A stretch of DNA of 64,000 nt from Massiliimalia sp964370215 (GCA_964370215.1 CAYJIM010000001.1:1-64000), one strand, 5' to 3'. Counted from the stretch's first letter, positions 50,427-60,229 are shown. Made by a program: numbers and translations. Notes: generated from the sequence alone by a model not told the origin.

Positions 50427-50435
50427 TATATGTTT

Positions 50436-50467
50436 AAAAATAATCTGCTCGGTGAAGAGCAGTTATT
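50436..50467 (-). terminator. Terminator of the tetR-type gene
   Basis: Minus strand CTGCTC/GAGCAG (50445-50450 and 50457-50462) around a 6-base loop, extended by AATAA/TTATT with a bulge, then ATTATTTTT. It directly follows the TetR stop and precedes the ABC promoter region. Confidence 0.65.
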
Positions 50468-50469
50468 TT

Positions 50470-51099
50470 TTACAGCTGTTCCAGTTTCTCTATCAGTGCA
50501 TCATCAAATAACACAAGATTGTATTGTGATACAAGTTCGTTGATCATCTTGCATTTATTAGCTATTCGACTTTTATCAGTTCCAAACAAAACAGGGCTAA
50601 GCCAAGTATTAAGTAATATTGTGATAAGCTCTGCAAGCTCATAAGGTTTATCACAAATAATTGAGCCATCATTTACACCTTGCTCTACAATAGGAAATAG
50701 ATATTTCGGAACAACTTCATCCATATTAATTTTCATCTGAATTGCTAAAAGCTTTGGATTGTCCAAAAGGTTTGGTATCATACCAATAATTGCGCTTGAG
50801 GCTTCACTACAAATATTAAGCGCAAGGACTTTTTTTAGTTTTTCAGCACCTGTTAAAGTGCTATTATTTTTCATATCGATAAAAAACTGCCCATTAGCAT
50901 CACCAAGTTTGGTCGCAACAGCATCGAAAATATCTTCTTTTGATTTAAAATGATGGTAGATCGCACCCTTTGTGAGATCACCGAGTTCATTGATAATGTC
51001 CTGCAAACTGGTATTGTCATAGCCCTTTTCGAGAAAAAGTCTTGCAGACACATCAAGAATGCGTTCCACTGTTTGTTCCGGATATTTATTTCTGGCCAT
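50470..51099 (-). CDS. TetR-family transcriptional repressor
   Basis: Started at 51099 with GGAGG upstream, the product has 209 residues. The N-terminal helix-turn-helix is clear (VERILDVSARLFLEKGYDNT, SLQDIINELG, KGAIYHHFKSKEDIFDAV). The C-terminal ligand domain is diverged. It lies upstream of an ABC exporter and MFS pump and has two palindromic sites in its own promoter, so autorepression with release by an exported compound is likely. Confidence 0.92.
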   Translation of the reverse strand: MARNKYPEQTVERILDVSARLFLEKGYDNTSLQDIINELGDLTKGAIYHHFKSKEDIFDAVATKLGDANGQFFIDMKNNSTLTGAEKLKKVLALNICSEASSAIIGMIPNLLDNPKLLAIQMKINMDEVVPKYLFPIVEQGVNDGSIICDKPYELAELITILLNTWLSPVLFGTDKSRIANKCKMINELVSQYNLVLFDDALIEKLEQL

Positions 51100-51111
51100 A
51101 GTGTTACCTCC

Positions 51112-51161
51112 CATACCAATGGTATGTAAATATCATATCATACTGATAGTATGTTTGTCAA
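51112..51161 (-). promoter_or_regulatory. tetR promoter with two internal operators
   Basis: Minus-strand TTGACA (51156-51161) and TATGAT (51132-51137) are 18 bases apart. CATACTGATAGTATG (51139-51153) lies inside the spacer, and CATACCAATGGTATG (51112-51126) lies across the start and ribosome site. Both are CATAC-N5-GTATG, so bound repressor would block RNA polymerase directly. Confidence 0.8.
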
Positions 51162-51208
51162 CAAAAAAGTAGCGAAAAGGGAATATTTCCTTTTCGCTAC
51201 TTTTTTGT
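51161..51208 (-). terminator. Strong terminator of the V-ATPase operon
   Basis: Two perfect 20-base arms (51161-51180 and 51189-51208) around an 8-base loop, A-rich and T-rich at their ends. The hairpin lies 9 bases after the subunit D stop on the minus strand. One base overlaps the -35 of the next gene. Confidence 0.9.
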
Positions 51209-51217
51209 TATATTCAT

Positions 51218-51832
51218 TTAGTCAGCAGACTGTTTTTTGATAACCTTCAAGCGACTGAATTCTTCACGCTCTTTTTCTTCCAACGCATTGGAAATCATCT
51301 TGATGGTATCCTCAAATTGTGGAATGACAATGTTACTGAGCGCATTGGCGCGGCGCTGTGTCTTTTTGATTTCATTGGCAAGACGACACACGCTATTTTC
51401 CACCTCTGCAAGGGTTACGGTGAGATGCTTGACACGCTCAAACTCAATATACGCTTGGTCGAACTGCGAGTCGGTATCGTTGAACCCATACAAAAGGGAA
51501 GGCTGCGTACTCTCAAAGGTGACCTTTGGAATCTCCACCCCCATGACACTGCGGTAAGTAATATGAACCCCATTGTCAATTTCAATTCCTTCTGCCAACG
51601 GTTCAATGACTCCCATGGTGATGTTTGCTCGCTGTAAGGCACGATAAGCACGGGCATAGGTGTCCTCAATTTGGACACGCAACTCTTTGACTTGATCGAT
51701 GAGTGAGACCATCTCACGAATGAGAATATTTCGCTTACGGTCCATCAAATCAAAGCCGAGTGATGCCAAACTCAGCGATTTTTTTGTACTGATCAGATTC
51801 CCTTTGGTCGGGAAAACCGGTAAAACGGCCAC
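51218..51832 (-). CDS. atpD: V-type ATPase subunit D
   Basis: A 204-residue coiled-coil central-shaft subunit. The family start AVLPVFPTKGNLISTKKSLS is followed by a long helical hairpin and a C-terminal helix with RRANALSNIVIPQFEDTIK. It ends the nine-gene operon and lies 14 bases after subunit B. Confidence 0.95.
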   Translation of the reverse strand: MAVLPVFPTKGNLISTKKSLSLASLGFDLMDRKRNILIREMVSLIDQVKELRVQIEDTYARAYRALQRANITMGVIEPLAEGIEIDNGVHITYRSVMGVEIPKVTFESTQPSLLYGFNDTDSQFDQAYIEFERVKHLTVTLAEVENSVCRLANEIKKTQRRANALSNIVIPQFEDTIKMISNALEEKEREEFSRLKVIKKQSAD

Positions 51833-51846
51833 AGTGGCTCACTCCT

Positions 51847-53265
51847 TTAATAGGCAGAACGTTTGCGGAATCGATCTGCACGGTTGGAATCGTAGAATTG
51901 GAACAACAGGTCGGTGTCAATACGATCGAGCTCTTCTTTCGGCATCAAGCAGAGCAGATCCCACCCGAGATCTAATGTCTGTTCAATGGTACGATCTTCA
52001 TCTTCCCCTTGTCCGACAAAATGTTTTTCAAATTGACGCCCAAACTCTAAATAAGCCTTATCGGTTTTAGAGAGTTCTTCCTCCCCGATAACCGAAGCCA
52101 ACGCTCTCGCATCGGTAACCTTTGCATAACAAGAGAACAGCTGATTGGCGACCGACTGGTGATCCGATCGGGTATAGCCGTCCCCGATCCCATCTTTCAT
52201 CAATCTCGACAAAGAGGGGAGTACCGCAATCGGCGGATAGACACCTGACTGGGCAAGGTTGCGATCCAATACAATCTGACCTTCGGTGATGTAGCCTGTC
52301 AAGTCGGGGATTGGATGGGTGATGTCGCCGTTCGGCATAGTCAAAATCGGAATTTGCGTAACCGAACCAGTGGCACCCTCAATGACGCCTGCTCTTTCGT
52401 AGAGCGACGCTAGGTCAGAATACAGATACCCCGGATACCCTTTTCTACCCGGAATTTCCCCTTTAGAAGAAGAAAATTCACGCACCGCTTCCGCATAGGA
52501 AGTCATATCAGTGAGGATGACAAGGATGTGCATGTTGTGCTCAAACGCCAAATATTCAGCAGCAGTCAGCGCACAACGTGGGGTCAGAATGCGTTCAATA
52601 ATCGGGTCATTAGACAGGTTGACATACATGACAACGCGTTCCAATACACCACTCTCTTCAAATTTTGCTTTGAAATAATCTGCAACGTCATTCTTTACCC
52701 CCATGGCGGCAAAAACAATGGCAAACCCTTGTCCCGATTCATCGGCGATTTTTGCTTGTCGTACAATCTGTGCGGCAAGCTTGTTGTGGCTCAAACCGGA
52801 ATCGGAAAAAATTGGTAATTTTTGCCCACGAATGAGTGTCATCAACGCATCGATAGAAGAAATTCCTGTCCGAATATAGTTTCTCGGGTATACACGTGAA
52901 ACAGGATTGATGGGCTGCCCGTTGATGTCGGCATATTGATCAGGATAGATCTCACCAAGACCATCAATGGGTTTGCCAGCACCGCTAAAAATACGTCCAA
53001 GCATTTCAGGAGACAGTGGCAATTGCATCGGTTTTCCGGTGAATTTGGTTATGGTATTTTGTAGGGATAAGGTATTGGTCCCTTCAAAGACTTGTACCAC
53101 GACACGACTTCCCACCAACTGCACAATACGACCGAGGCGGGTACTGCCATCCTGCAATGTGATTTCAACGAGTTCATCATAACTGGCATTTGGTACATCA
53201 TCCAATACGACAAGCGACCCGTTGATCTCCTTTAGTCCAATATATTGCAAAGACAAATTTCTCAC
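51847..53265 (-). CDS. atpB: V-type ATPase subunit B
   Basis: A 472-residue non-catalytic nucleotide-binding subunit of the V1 head. It has YPRNYIRTGISSIDALMTLIRGQKLPIFSDSGLSHNKLA, with the usual degenerate P-loop, RKGYPGYLYSDLASLYERAG and TQIPILTMPNGDITHPIPDLTGYITEGQI. It follows subunit A by 22 bases. Only the A/B stator pair and a complete stalk are in this operon. Confidence 0.97.
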   Translation of the reverse strand: MRNLSLQYIGLKEINGSLVVLDDVPNASYDELVEITLQDGSTRLGRIVQLVGSRVVVQVFEGTNTLSLQNTITKFTGKPMQLPLSPEMLGRIFSGAGKPIDGLGEIYPDQYADINGQPINPVSRVYPRNYIRTGISSIDALMTLIRGQKLPIFSDSGLSHNKLAAQIVRQAKIADESGQGFAIVFAAMGVKNDVADYFKAKFEESGVLERVVMYVNLSNDPIIERILTPRCALTAAEYLAFEHNMHILVILTDMTSYAEAVREFSSSKGEIPGRKGYPGYLYSDLASLYERAGVIEGATGSVTQIPILTMPNGDITHPIPDLTGYITEGQIVLDRNLAQSGVYPPIAVLPSLSRLMKDGIGDGYTRSDHQSVANQLFSCYAKVTDARALASVIGEEELSKTDKAYLEFGRQFEKHFVGQGEDEDRTIEQTLDLGWDLLCLMPKEELDRIDTDLLFQFYDSNRADRFRKRSAY

Positions 53266-53287
53266 TCCATTTCAGTGGCAGTGATCA

Positions 53288-55039
53288 TCAACGATCACTT
53301 TCTGCAATTTTTTGATCGATCTCCTGATAATAAGAATCGAATAATGACAATTGATCATTTGGGATATCATATTTGATACGCGCTAAGCGATCAAATATCC
53401 CGGTGGCAATCATGTTGGAAATTGGAATGTTGCGTGCCACCAATTCACCTGCACAATCATAGAGGTATAACACCACTTTCATCATTTGATACTGTTTTTC
53501 CATCGGAACATAGGTATCGTCTTTGTGAAATGCGTTTTGTTGCAAGAAGCCGACACGAATGGTTTTGGCAATTTCAATGATAAGTTTTTGATCGTCCGGC
53601 AATACATCTGCACCGATCAATTTGACGATTTCCATCAGGTTGGATTCTTCGGCAAGAAGAGCTGAAAAGCGTTGTTTCATCGCCACAAAATCCTCACCGA
53701 CATGTTCTTTATAGTAATCGGAAAATTCATCGCCATACTCGCTATAACTGGTCATCCAGTTGATGGCAGGGTAATGACGGGCATAGGCCAAGGCTTTATC
53801 AAGTGCCCAGAAGCAACGAACAAAGCGTTTGGTGTTTTGGGTGACAGGTTCTGAAAAGTCTGCCCCTTGTGGGGAAACCGCGCCGATGATGGTGACAGAA
53901 CCTTCTGTTTGATTGAGGTTGATCATATAACCTGCACGTTCATAGAAGCTAGAAAGACGAGACGGCAAGTAAGCCGGGAACCCTTCTTCCGCAGGCATTT
54001 CTTCCAAACGACCGGAAATTTCACGCAATGCTTCCGCCCAACGAGAGGTGGAGTCTGCCATGATCGCCACATGATAGCCCATATCGCGATAGTATTCGGC
54101 AAGGGTAATACCGGTATAGATGGACGCTTCACGCGCGGCTACTGGCATATTGGAGGTATTGGCAATCAGGACGGTACGGTCGGTCAACGCTTTATTGGTT
54201 CTCGGGTCAATCAGTTTTGAAAATTCTTCCAAAACCTGTGTCATTTCATTGCCGCGCTCACCACAACCGATGTAAACGATCAAATCCGCATCACACCACT
54301 TGGCAAGCTGATGTTGAGTCATTGTTTTACCGGTACCGAAACCACCCGGTACTGCAGCAGTTCCCCCTTTGGCAACAGGGAACATGGTATCCACCACACG
54401 TTGCCCGGTGATGAGAGGTTTGGTGATCGGCAGACGTTCCGAAACGGGTCTTGGATTACGGATCGGCCATTTTTGGCAAAGGGTTAAGGCATGCTCAACT
54501 CCTTGCTCATCGGTCAATGTTGCCACCGTTTGGTTGATGGTGTAACTGCCGTTTGGCATCACATTGGTGATCTTACCTGACAAGAGGGGCGAGAGCATAC
54601 AGCGATGCTCAATGAGTGGTGTTTCAGGACAGGTGGCATAAATTTGTCCACCTACTAGTTGGTCGCCTGCTTTGACCGTGAGTGTGACATCGTACTCTTT
54701 TTTTGTATCCAAGGCATCGATATCAGAACCGATGCCGATGAAAGCGCCTTCAATCTCTGCCATATTACGCAAAGGACGTTCGATTCCATCAAAAATATTC
54801 GATAGAATCCCCGGTCCCAATGTGACACAAAGTGGTCCACCGGTAGCATAAACCGGTTCTCCCGGTTTCAATCCGGTGGTGCTTTCATAAACTTGGATCG
54901 TCGTTTCACGATCTGTAATGGAAATGATTTCCCCGATGATTTTACTTTCACCGACATATACCATCTCCAACATAGAAAAGTCTTTGGTGTCCCGCATTTT
55001 GACAACGGGTCCATTGATGGAATAGATGACATTTGACAT
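53288..55039 (-). CDS. atpA: V-type ATPase catalytic subunit A
   Basis: Started at 55039 (GGAG 8 bases upstream), the product has 583 residues. It contains the P-loop PGGFGTGKT near 231-239, the non-homologous insertion of V-type A subunits, the Walker B region and the arginine/catalytic segments ERAGYMINLNQTEGSVTIIG and GAVSPQGADFSEPV. It hydrolyses or makes ATP coupled to ion flow through the membrane ring. The in-frame ATG at 55102 overlaps subunit E and is not used here. Confidence 0.97.
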   Translation of the reverse strand: MSNVIYSINGPVVKMRDTKDFSMLEMVYVGESKIIGEIISITDRETTIQVYESTTGLKPGEPVYATGGPLCVTLGPGILSNIFDGIERPLRNMAEIEGAFIGIGSDIDALDTKKEYDVTLTVKAGDQLVGGQIYATCPETPLIEHRCMLSPLLSGKITNVMPNGSYTINQTVATLTDEQGVEHALTLCQKWPIRNPRPVSERLPITKPLITGQRVVDTMFPVAKGGTAAVPGGFGTGKTMTQHQLAKWCDADLIVYIGCGERGNEMTQVLEEFSKLIDPRTNKALTDRTVLIANTSNMPVAAREASIYTGITLAEYYRDMGYHVAIMADSTSRWAEALREISGRLEEMPAEEGFPAYLPSRLSSFYERAGYMINLNQTEGSVTIIGAVSPQGADFSEPVTQNTKRFVRCFWALDKALAYARHYPAINWMTSYSEYGDEFSDYYKEHVGEDFVAMKQRFSALLAEESNLMEIVKLIGADVLPDDQKLIIEIAKTIRVGFLQQNAFHKDDTYVPMEKQYQMMKVVLYLYDCAGELVARNIPISNMIATGIFDRLARIKYDIPNDQLSLFDSYYQEIDQKIAESDR

Positions 55040-55077
55040 GTGGTTCACTCCTGTTCCCTGTACAAGACAGTGGAGAT

Positions 55078-55677
55078 TTAAAATTGCACAGACAAGTCGC
55101 AAGCAGCATAGAAGGCGGGCTTTTTATCTTCAAGTGCAGATGAAAAGGTTTGATCCAATAACAACCCCTGTTGTTCGTTTTTCAAAGAAAATCCACCCAA
55201 TGTATTTTTTGGGTCAACCGTTACCGCAGTGATGATAGGGAAGGCTTGTTGCAATGCAGAACCAAGCGACAGATCTTCCTTTCGCAGTAGTAATGTTGCA
55301 GTTTCACAGGGGAATTGTTGTAATGCTACTTGTAACTTCTCTTTTAAAAATTCTGCATAAGCAAACGTCTCGGTAAATGCCAACATCTTTTCCTGGGCTT
55401 CATCAAAAATTTTCTGCGCAAGGGCATTGCGATACAGCAGCAATTCTTGTTTGCCGGAAAGAGTTTCTTTTGTGACAATTTTTTTGTATTTTGCTTTCAG
55501 CTCCTGCACCTGTGTCTGCATAAAGGAAAACAGCATTTGATACTCCGCTTCCTTTGCCTTTGCAAGCTCTTCTTTTTCATAGGTAGCAAGATCTTGTTCC
55601 AATTTGTCAATTTCTTGGGTTGTGTTTGATAAAATGGAATTTTCAAACGCAATCAACTTATCCTGTTGATAGGACAT
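55078..55677 (-). CDS. atpE: V-type ATPase subunit E
   Basis: A 199-residue peripheral-stalk subunit with a long N-terminal helix (residues 5-95, Glu/Lys/Gln-rich) and a C-terminal alpha/beta domain (GGFSLKNEQQGLLLDQTFSS, ALEDKKPAFYAA). The ATG at 55677 has AGGTG upstream; a GTG two codons earlier is possible. Confidence 0.88.
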   Translation of the reverse strand: MSYQQDKLIAFENSILSNTTQEIDKLEQDLATYEKEELAKAKEAEYQMLFSFMQTQVQELKAKYKKIVTKETLSGKQELLLYRNALAQKIFDEAQEKMLAFTETFAYAEFLKEKLQVALQQFPCETATLLLRKEDLSLGSALQQAFPIITAVTVDPKNTLGGFSLKNEQQGLLLDQTFSSALEDKKPAFYAACDLSVQF

Positions 55678-55693
55678 GGACACACCTGCTTTC

Positions 55694-56002
55694 TTAAAGC
55701 TTTACGCCAATCGCTTCTTGTAAGTAACGAGAAATGTTTTCGCCAATACTGGAATCACCATGACGGTCCGGGATTTCAACGATGAGCGGGGATTTGTTGT
55801 GAAGCTTATGCGTATAAATCATTTCATAGCAAAGGCTTGACAGTTTTTGTGTTACTAAGACAATCCCGACAGATTCATCTGCAAGCGACTGTTCCAACGC
55901 TTGTTTTGTCTCTTCAAATTCATGGACAACGATCCCGTCAATTCCAGCAAGGCGCATTCCCATTTGGGTATCGATATTATCGCTGATACAAAAGAATTTC
56001 AT
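55694..56002 (-). CDS. atpF: V-type ATPase subunit F
   Basis: A 102-residue central-stalk subunit of the standard alpha/beta fold: FFCISDNIDTQMGMRLAGID, HEFEETKQALEQSLADESVG and VLVTQKL, then PLIVEIPDRHGDS. The length equals the family norm. It follows subunit K by 12 bases. Confidence 0.93.
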   Translation of the reverse strand: MKFFCISDNIDTQMGMRLAGIDGIVVHEFEETKQALEQSLADESVGIVLVTQKLSSLCYEMIYTHKLHNKSPLIVEIPDRHGDSSIGENISRYLQEAIGVKL

Positions 56003-56014
56003 GATGATTATCCT

Positions 56015-56446
56015 TTATCCAAGATTGGTGATGATCATGAAGGAAATCAAAAGACCGTAAACGCCGATCCCTTCGCCCATGCCGACGAATACGATTGCAC
56101 GACCAAATGCTTTTGGGTCTTCGCTACATGCACCGATCGCCGCTGGTGCACCTGCACCTACTGCAATCCCTGCACCGATACTGGAAAGGCCGGTAACCAA
56201 TGCCGCTGCAAGGTAACCCAAACCAGAACCGACAGAAAGGCCTGCACCATCTGCTGCCAAAGCAATCCATTGGCCCAATGGGGTTAGGGTGGTTGCCAAG
56301 GCGACACCAAAGAAACTACAGAGATTTAAAATCATGCCAAAACGAGCTTTTTTACCGGTCATTTTTTTACGATAGATGTTGATTAAAGGCAACATCATCA
56401 ATCCAACAACAACGAGTGGTGCGAGTAAAAACAATACAATATTCAT
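56015..56446 (-). CDS. atpK: V-type ATPase membrane-ring subunit K (c)
   Basis: A 143-residue proteolipid. It has four membrane helices: near 3-23, 42-62 (ATTLTPLGQW loop follows), 76-100 and 118-140. The ion-binding Glu lies in VGMGEGIGVYG (E125), on the last helix; GAPAAIGACSEDPK is typical of the ring loop. Only one such Glu is seen, so the number of ion sites is one per four-helix unit. Whether it carries H+ or Na+ is not decided by what I can see. Confidence 0.93.
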   Translation of the reverse strand: MNIVLFLLAPLVVVGLMMLPLINIYRKKMTGKKARFGMILNLCSFFGVALATTLTPLGQWIALAADGAGLSVGSGLGYLAAALVTGLSSIGAGIAVGAGAPAAIGACSEDPKAFGRAIVFVGMGEGIGVYGLLISFMIITNLG

Positions 56447-56524
56447 GATAAAAGCTCCAATCTGCCCGATGGGCCATACAAGGTGGGAACGAATGAAATA
56501 AGAATAGAAAAAAGCGATAGGGCA

Positions 56525-58465
56525 TCAATCATTTTCGCCATAGTGAATCTTAATAGGATTAAATGGTTTGCCGTCTCCTTCATAAAATCTACTAAAGATT
56601 TCATAGAAGGTTAATCTCAAGACTTGAATGGCGACCAGAAATGCCTCCAGTATCATAACAAAAACATTTCCTAAAATGATAACGGGAATAGAACCGGTAC
56701 TGCCGGCTTGTTCGGCAAGGGTCATGACAACGGCCATCATACCGGCATGGCTCAAAACAAACCCTGCGATACGCAAGAAGGAAAGGGTGTTTGCGATATA
56801 TCCCAGTAACATTTCAAAGACTTCAAAAAAGTTTTGCATGATGAAACCGGCAACACCACCTTCCAAATGCTGTTTTTTCTTGGTTACCCAATGGTAGAGG
56901 GGCTCTCGTAAAAACATGACAAGGAGTGGCAAGACAATGACAAATAGAATGAAAATTGGATTTAAGATGTTGATATTAGATAGCATCAACAACGCAACTG
57001 CTGCGATGACGCCGACATAAAAAATCAAACCAGCGACCCCATTGTTGGAGAAGAGCGCGCTTTCAAGATTTTTTTGCTTGAGTTTTAGTACAATGTTCAT
57101 ACTGATGGTCACAATCGTGATCAAAATGCCAAGTCCTAAAACCGCAATCAAAAAGCTCATTGTGACATCGGGGTCAATGGCATGGATGGGGAGCACTTCA
57201 CCAAACCCAAGTGCGTCGTGCAATGGGTCAAGCAGATGTTCGAACCCAAAAACAGAACCGAACAACACCCCGAAAAAGGCACTGGACATGCCACAACGAG
57301 AAAGAATCGCCGCGAGTGGCATTTTGGTTTTACGGTAGTATAGAGCGCCACCAATTGCCAAGATAAGGCCTTGTCCAAGGTCGCCGAACATGATGCCAAA
57401 AATGAGTACATACAAGAAACCGATAAAACTCGTTGGGTTAATTCCGTTGTAATCTGGCAACCCATACATTTCGACAAAGGATTCAAAGGGCTTGAAAAAC
57501 TTTGCGGTACGCAATTTGGTCGGTGGAATGTGTTCAGGATCGCTACTGCCATCCTGCAAATCACAAACCACTTGATCATTGCCCTCAAACAGCCTCAAAA
57601 ATGTTTTTACTTTACTGGTCGGTACAAATCCTTCTAGGAAAAATTTGTTGTGACTGACGATGGCGTATTTTTGATAGGCACTGGTCGCTGCTTTCATCTG
57701 CAAGTAGGAGTACACCGACAATAAAAATTCTTTTTGCTTTTGCTTGAGCAGGGTCATTTCTTTTTCATTGTCATTGAGACGTTGATATTCCTTTGTAATG
57801 CGCTTTTCCAGTGTCTGCAAAGCGATTTCTGGAGTACCCGTTGCAAAGTCCGGTAAGACAATTTCTTCAAAATAGAAGGTTTCAAAGATGCGATCTACAC
57901 TTTCAATTTCACGGGTTGGAGCAATGTAAATGCCCCAGTAATAATCGTCATCGTGATCGAAGTCTAAAAAGAAAAACAATTGTTTAGAAAAGTAAGCGAG
58001 TTTTTCGTAGCTTTCCACCGGCAATCGACCAAACCGCGTCACCGTATTTTTAGAACGCACCAGATCGTTGAAGCGCACATCCAATCCACGTAAATGAATG
58101 ACCTGTGCACTGGCTTTTTGATAAAATTCCAATTTTGTTTTGATGGCCAGTTGTTGTTTGTGAAGCTGTTCCACCTGCTCCGATACCGTTTGCAATTGAT
58201 CTTTTAAATGATCCGAAGCGATTTCCAGTTTGTGAAAATCATGATACTCCGGTGAAAGATTCAATTGATGTAGGAGCTGTGTTGTTGTCTCCAGCAAAGG
58301 CGCAAAAAGGTTTTTCTCTTGGGGAGGATGTAGTCCCATTGCCGCAATGGAGGAGGACGGTAATTCAATGTGGAACAATTCACTGTCACAACAGGTCATC
58401 AATGTCTGATTGAGTGCTGATAGATTGCCACCGATCTGTACCAATGACATTTTTTCGATAGACAT
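56525..58465 (-). CDS. atpI: V-type ATPase subunit I (a)
   Basis: A 646-residue membrane stator. The N-terminal half is soluble and coiled (about 1-340), and the C-terminal half has about seven or eight helices, with GIMFGDLGQGLILAIGGAL, FGVLFGSVFGFEHLLDPLHD and LSFLRIAGFVLSHAGMMAVV, where the conserved Arg of the ion channel lies. It pairs with the K ring. The ATG is 78 bases upstream of K's start. Confidence 0.95.
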   Translation of the reverse strand: MSIEKMSLVQIGGNLSALNQTLMTCCDSELFHIELPSSSIAAMGLHPPQEKNLFAPLLETTTQLLHQLNLSPEYHDFHKLEIASDHLKDQLQTVSEQVEQLHKQQLAIKTKLEFYQKASAQVIHLRGLDVRFNDLVRSKNTVTRFGRLPVESYEKLAYFSKQLFFFLDFDHDDDYYWGIYIAPTREIESVDRIFETFYFEEIVLPDFATGTPEIALQTLEKRITKEYQRLNDNEKEMTLLKQKQKEFLLSVYSYLQMKAATSAYQKYAIVSHNKFFLEGFVPTSKVKTFLRLFEGNDQVVCDLQDGSSDPEHIPPTKLRTAKFFKPFESFVEMYGLPDYNGINPTSFIGFLYVLIFGIMFGDLGQGLILAIGGALYYRKTKMPLAAILSRCGMSSAFFGVLFGSVFGFEHLLDPLHDALGFGEVLPIHAIDPDVTMSFLIAVLGLGILITIVTISMNIVLKLKQKNLESALFSNNGVAGLIFYVGVIAAVALLMLSNINILNPIFILFVIVLPLLVMFLREPLYHWVTKKKQHLEGGVAGFIMQNFFEVFEMLLGYIANTLSFLRIAGFVLSHAGMMAVVMTLAEQAGSTGSIPVIILGNVFVMILEAFLVAIQVLRLTFYEIFSRFYEGDGKPFNPIKIHYGEND

Positions 58466-58525
58466 TGAGATACACCGCCTTTTGTGTAAAGTAGAATTGG
58501 TCGGTCAGAAGATAGAACCTATAAA

Positions 58526-59566
58526 TTAGAGGATTAAAAGTTGTCGGATCTCGTTGTCCTCCACATTATAGCGAATGCCTTCAATCACACTAACAATATT
58601 TTTTTGCTCGTTGCGATGTAAATTCCAGTAGGCATAAAAAGCAATTTCACTGCTGGTGGTAAAGTGTAGGGCATGTTGGCAGATGCGATGAAAAATGCCA
58701 TCGGTATAATGCTCAAAATAATCGGTTTCCGGTAAAGGATACCGTCTGTGATAATAAGTCTTATAAAACACCTGTAAAAACTCTTCTTTGGTGGTCGCTT
58801 GACAAAGACCGTCGAGCTGTGCCGGGGTCAACTTAAAACGATGTAGATGAAGCGATTGCACCAATAACTCTTGTGGCATTTTTAAATAGACAACGCCACG
58901 ATAAATGTGGGTCAAATTATGGAGTTCGATATAAGCGGAAATCAATGCCCGGAACTCTTTTGCCTCTGCACCATGATAACGATTGTCAATCATTTTGAAC
59001 AAGCGTTGGTACAAATGTTCGTGAAATGCATGTTCAATGGCGACATAATTAAGCGGCTGACCGGCCTCAGGCAAAAATCGTCGTAGGATTTTTGCATACT
59101 CACCCTCACCCAAAACTTCGATCAGCTCCTGATAGGATTCTACTTTTGCAATTGCTATCAAATCAATATGAGTGCGATGAATGAGGTGACCCGGCAAATC
59201 CAAAATAAAGTTTTTCTGGCTGTTTGCTTTGAGCAATAGCACCATGCGCAAGAGTTCTACAATTTCCTCCCGCACAACAAAATAGTGAATCAAATCTTTA
59301 TTGTGGCCGATATTATAACGATACAACTTATGATACTCTTCAAACGCATAGCGCCGCAGCAAACTTTCCAACTGTCCACGATGCACTGTTGTTTCCGCAA
59401 CAGAAGACAATGCCTGACTAAAATGGGTGCTCCCCTTCAAAAAGCCTGCTACTTCACCAACGGTACGACAACGCAACAGTTCTTCATACTGTGTGGTGGT
59501 GATGCGCTTTCCGTACATGGCTCTTGCCTTTGCAAGAATCGCATGGGATGTCTTTTGTCCTGTCAT
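58526..59566 (-). CDS. atpC: V-type ATPase subunit C (d)
   Basis: A 346-residue soluble subunit that links the central shaft to the K ring. The start HAILAKARAMYGKRITTTQY, EELLRCRTVGEVAGFLKG and the middle LRMVLLLKANSQKNF match the family, with the helical repeats of subunit C/d. The length fits the norm. Confidence 0.92.
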   Translation of the reverse strand: MTGQKTSHAILAKARAMYGKRITTTQYEELLRCRTVGEVAGFLKGSTHFSQALSSVAETTVHRGQLESLLRRYAFEEYHKLYRYNIGHNKDLIHYFVVREEIVELLRMVLLLKANSQKNFILDLPGHLIHRTHIDLIAIAKVESYQELIEVLGEGEYAKILRRFLPEAGQPLNYVAIEHAFHEHLYQRLFKMIDNRYHGAEAKEFRALISAYIELHNLTHIYRGVVYLKMPQELLVQSLHLHRFKLTPAQLDGLCQATTKEEFLQVFYKTYYHRRYPLPETDYFEHYTDGIFHRICQHALHFTTSSEIAFYAYWNLHRNEQKNIVSVIEGIRYNVEDNEIRQLLIL

Positions 59567-59611
59567 GGCTCAAACCTACCTTTCTGTAAAAATACAATCA
59601 AATGGGAAAGG

Positions 59612-59926
59612 TCAGGGAAGAGGGATGATGCCCGTCAAAATGGTGTTGAGGTAACTCTCCTTTTGTGCGTGGTATACTTCGTCCAATCTTGCTTTTTCAG
59701 CAGAAACCCTCTTCTTGATCTCCGCTACTTTTTCTTCTGCAATTTCCAGCTCGATTTTATCTGCATCTGCAAGACGTTCCTTTGCATGGGCATCCATCTC
59801 CGCAGCTATGGCGATCTTTTGCTCTTGAATCTGTTTGAGACGTTGTGCCTTTTGTTCTTGTGCCTTGGTCAGACGTTCTTGTGCTGTTCGGTCAATCATC
59901 ATGATGCGATCAATTAACTCTTTCAT
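59612..59926 (-). CDS. atpH: V-type ATPase subunit G/H (peripheral stalk)
   Basis: A 104-residue protein, helical with Gln/Glu/Lys-rich coiled coil throughout (RLTKAQEQKAQRLKQIQEQK), typical of the small G/H stalk subunit that pairs with E. It is the first gene of the operon. The ATG at 59926 is taken; a GTG one codon earlier is possible. Confidence 0.87.
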   Translation of the reverse strand: MKELIDRIMMIDRTAQERLTKAQEQKAQRLKQIQEQKIAIAAEMDAHAKERLADADKIELEIAEEKVAEIKKRVSAEKARLDEVYHAQKESYLNTILTGIIPLP

Positions 59927-60019
59927 CACGAACCCCTTTCTTTACGATAAGCCATAAGCAGACAAGTTGACTGGGAAATCTACTTATTTTGTGGTAAAAA
60001 AACAAATTCTTCTTCCAAT

Positions 60020-60047
60020 ATTATAACATAAATTATAAAAATTACAA
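60020..60047 (-). promoter_or_regulatory. Promoter of the V-ATPase operon
   Basis: Minus-strand TTGTAA (60042-60047) and TATAAT (60020-60025) are 16 bases apart. The region from 59927 to 60283 (357 bases) is AT-rich; besides this promoter and the DnaD-gene promoter, no gene or structure was found. Confidence 0.65.
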
Positions 60048-60200
60048 GGAGTTTTTGACGAATTAAAGTGGAAGTTTGAAAATAAATAAAATTTTCCAGA
60101 AGAAGTTTACTGTTTGTTAAGCACGGTAAAGTCATGTGATTTTTCTTTAAATAGTTGTTCAATCGAGGTAAAAACCGCAGTGAGAAAAAGGATAGGGTGG

Positions 60201-60229
60201 TTGTGAAATGGTAGGAAATATGTTATACT
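60201..60229 (+). promoter_or_regulatory. Promoter of the dnaD-dnaC-like operon
   Basis: TTGTGA (60201-60206) and TATACT (60224-60229) are 17 bases apart, about 55 bases upstream of the ATG at 60284. Confidence 0.65.
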
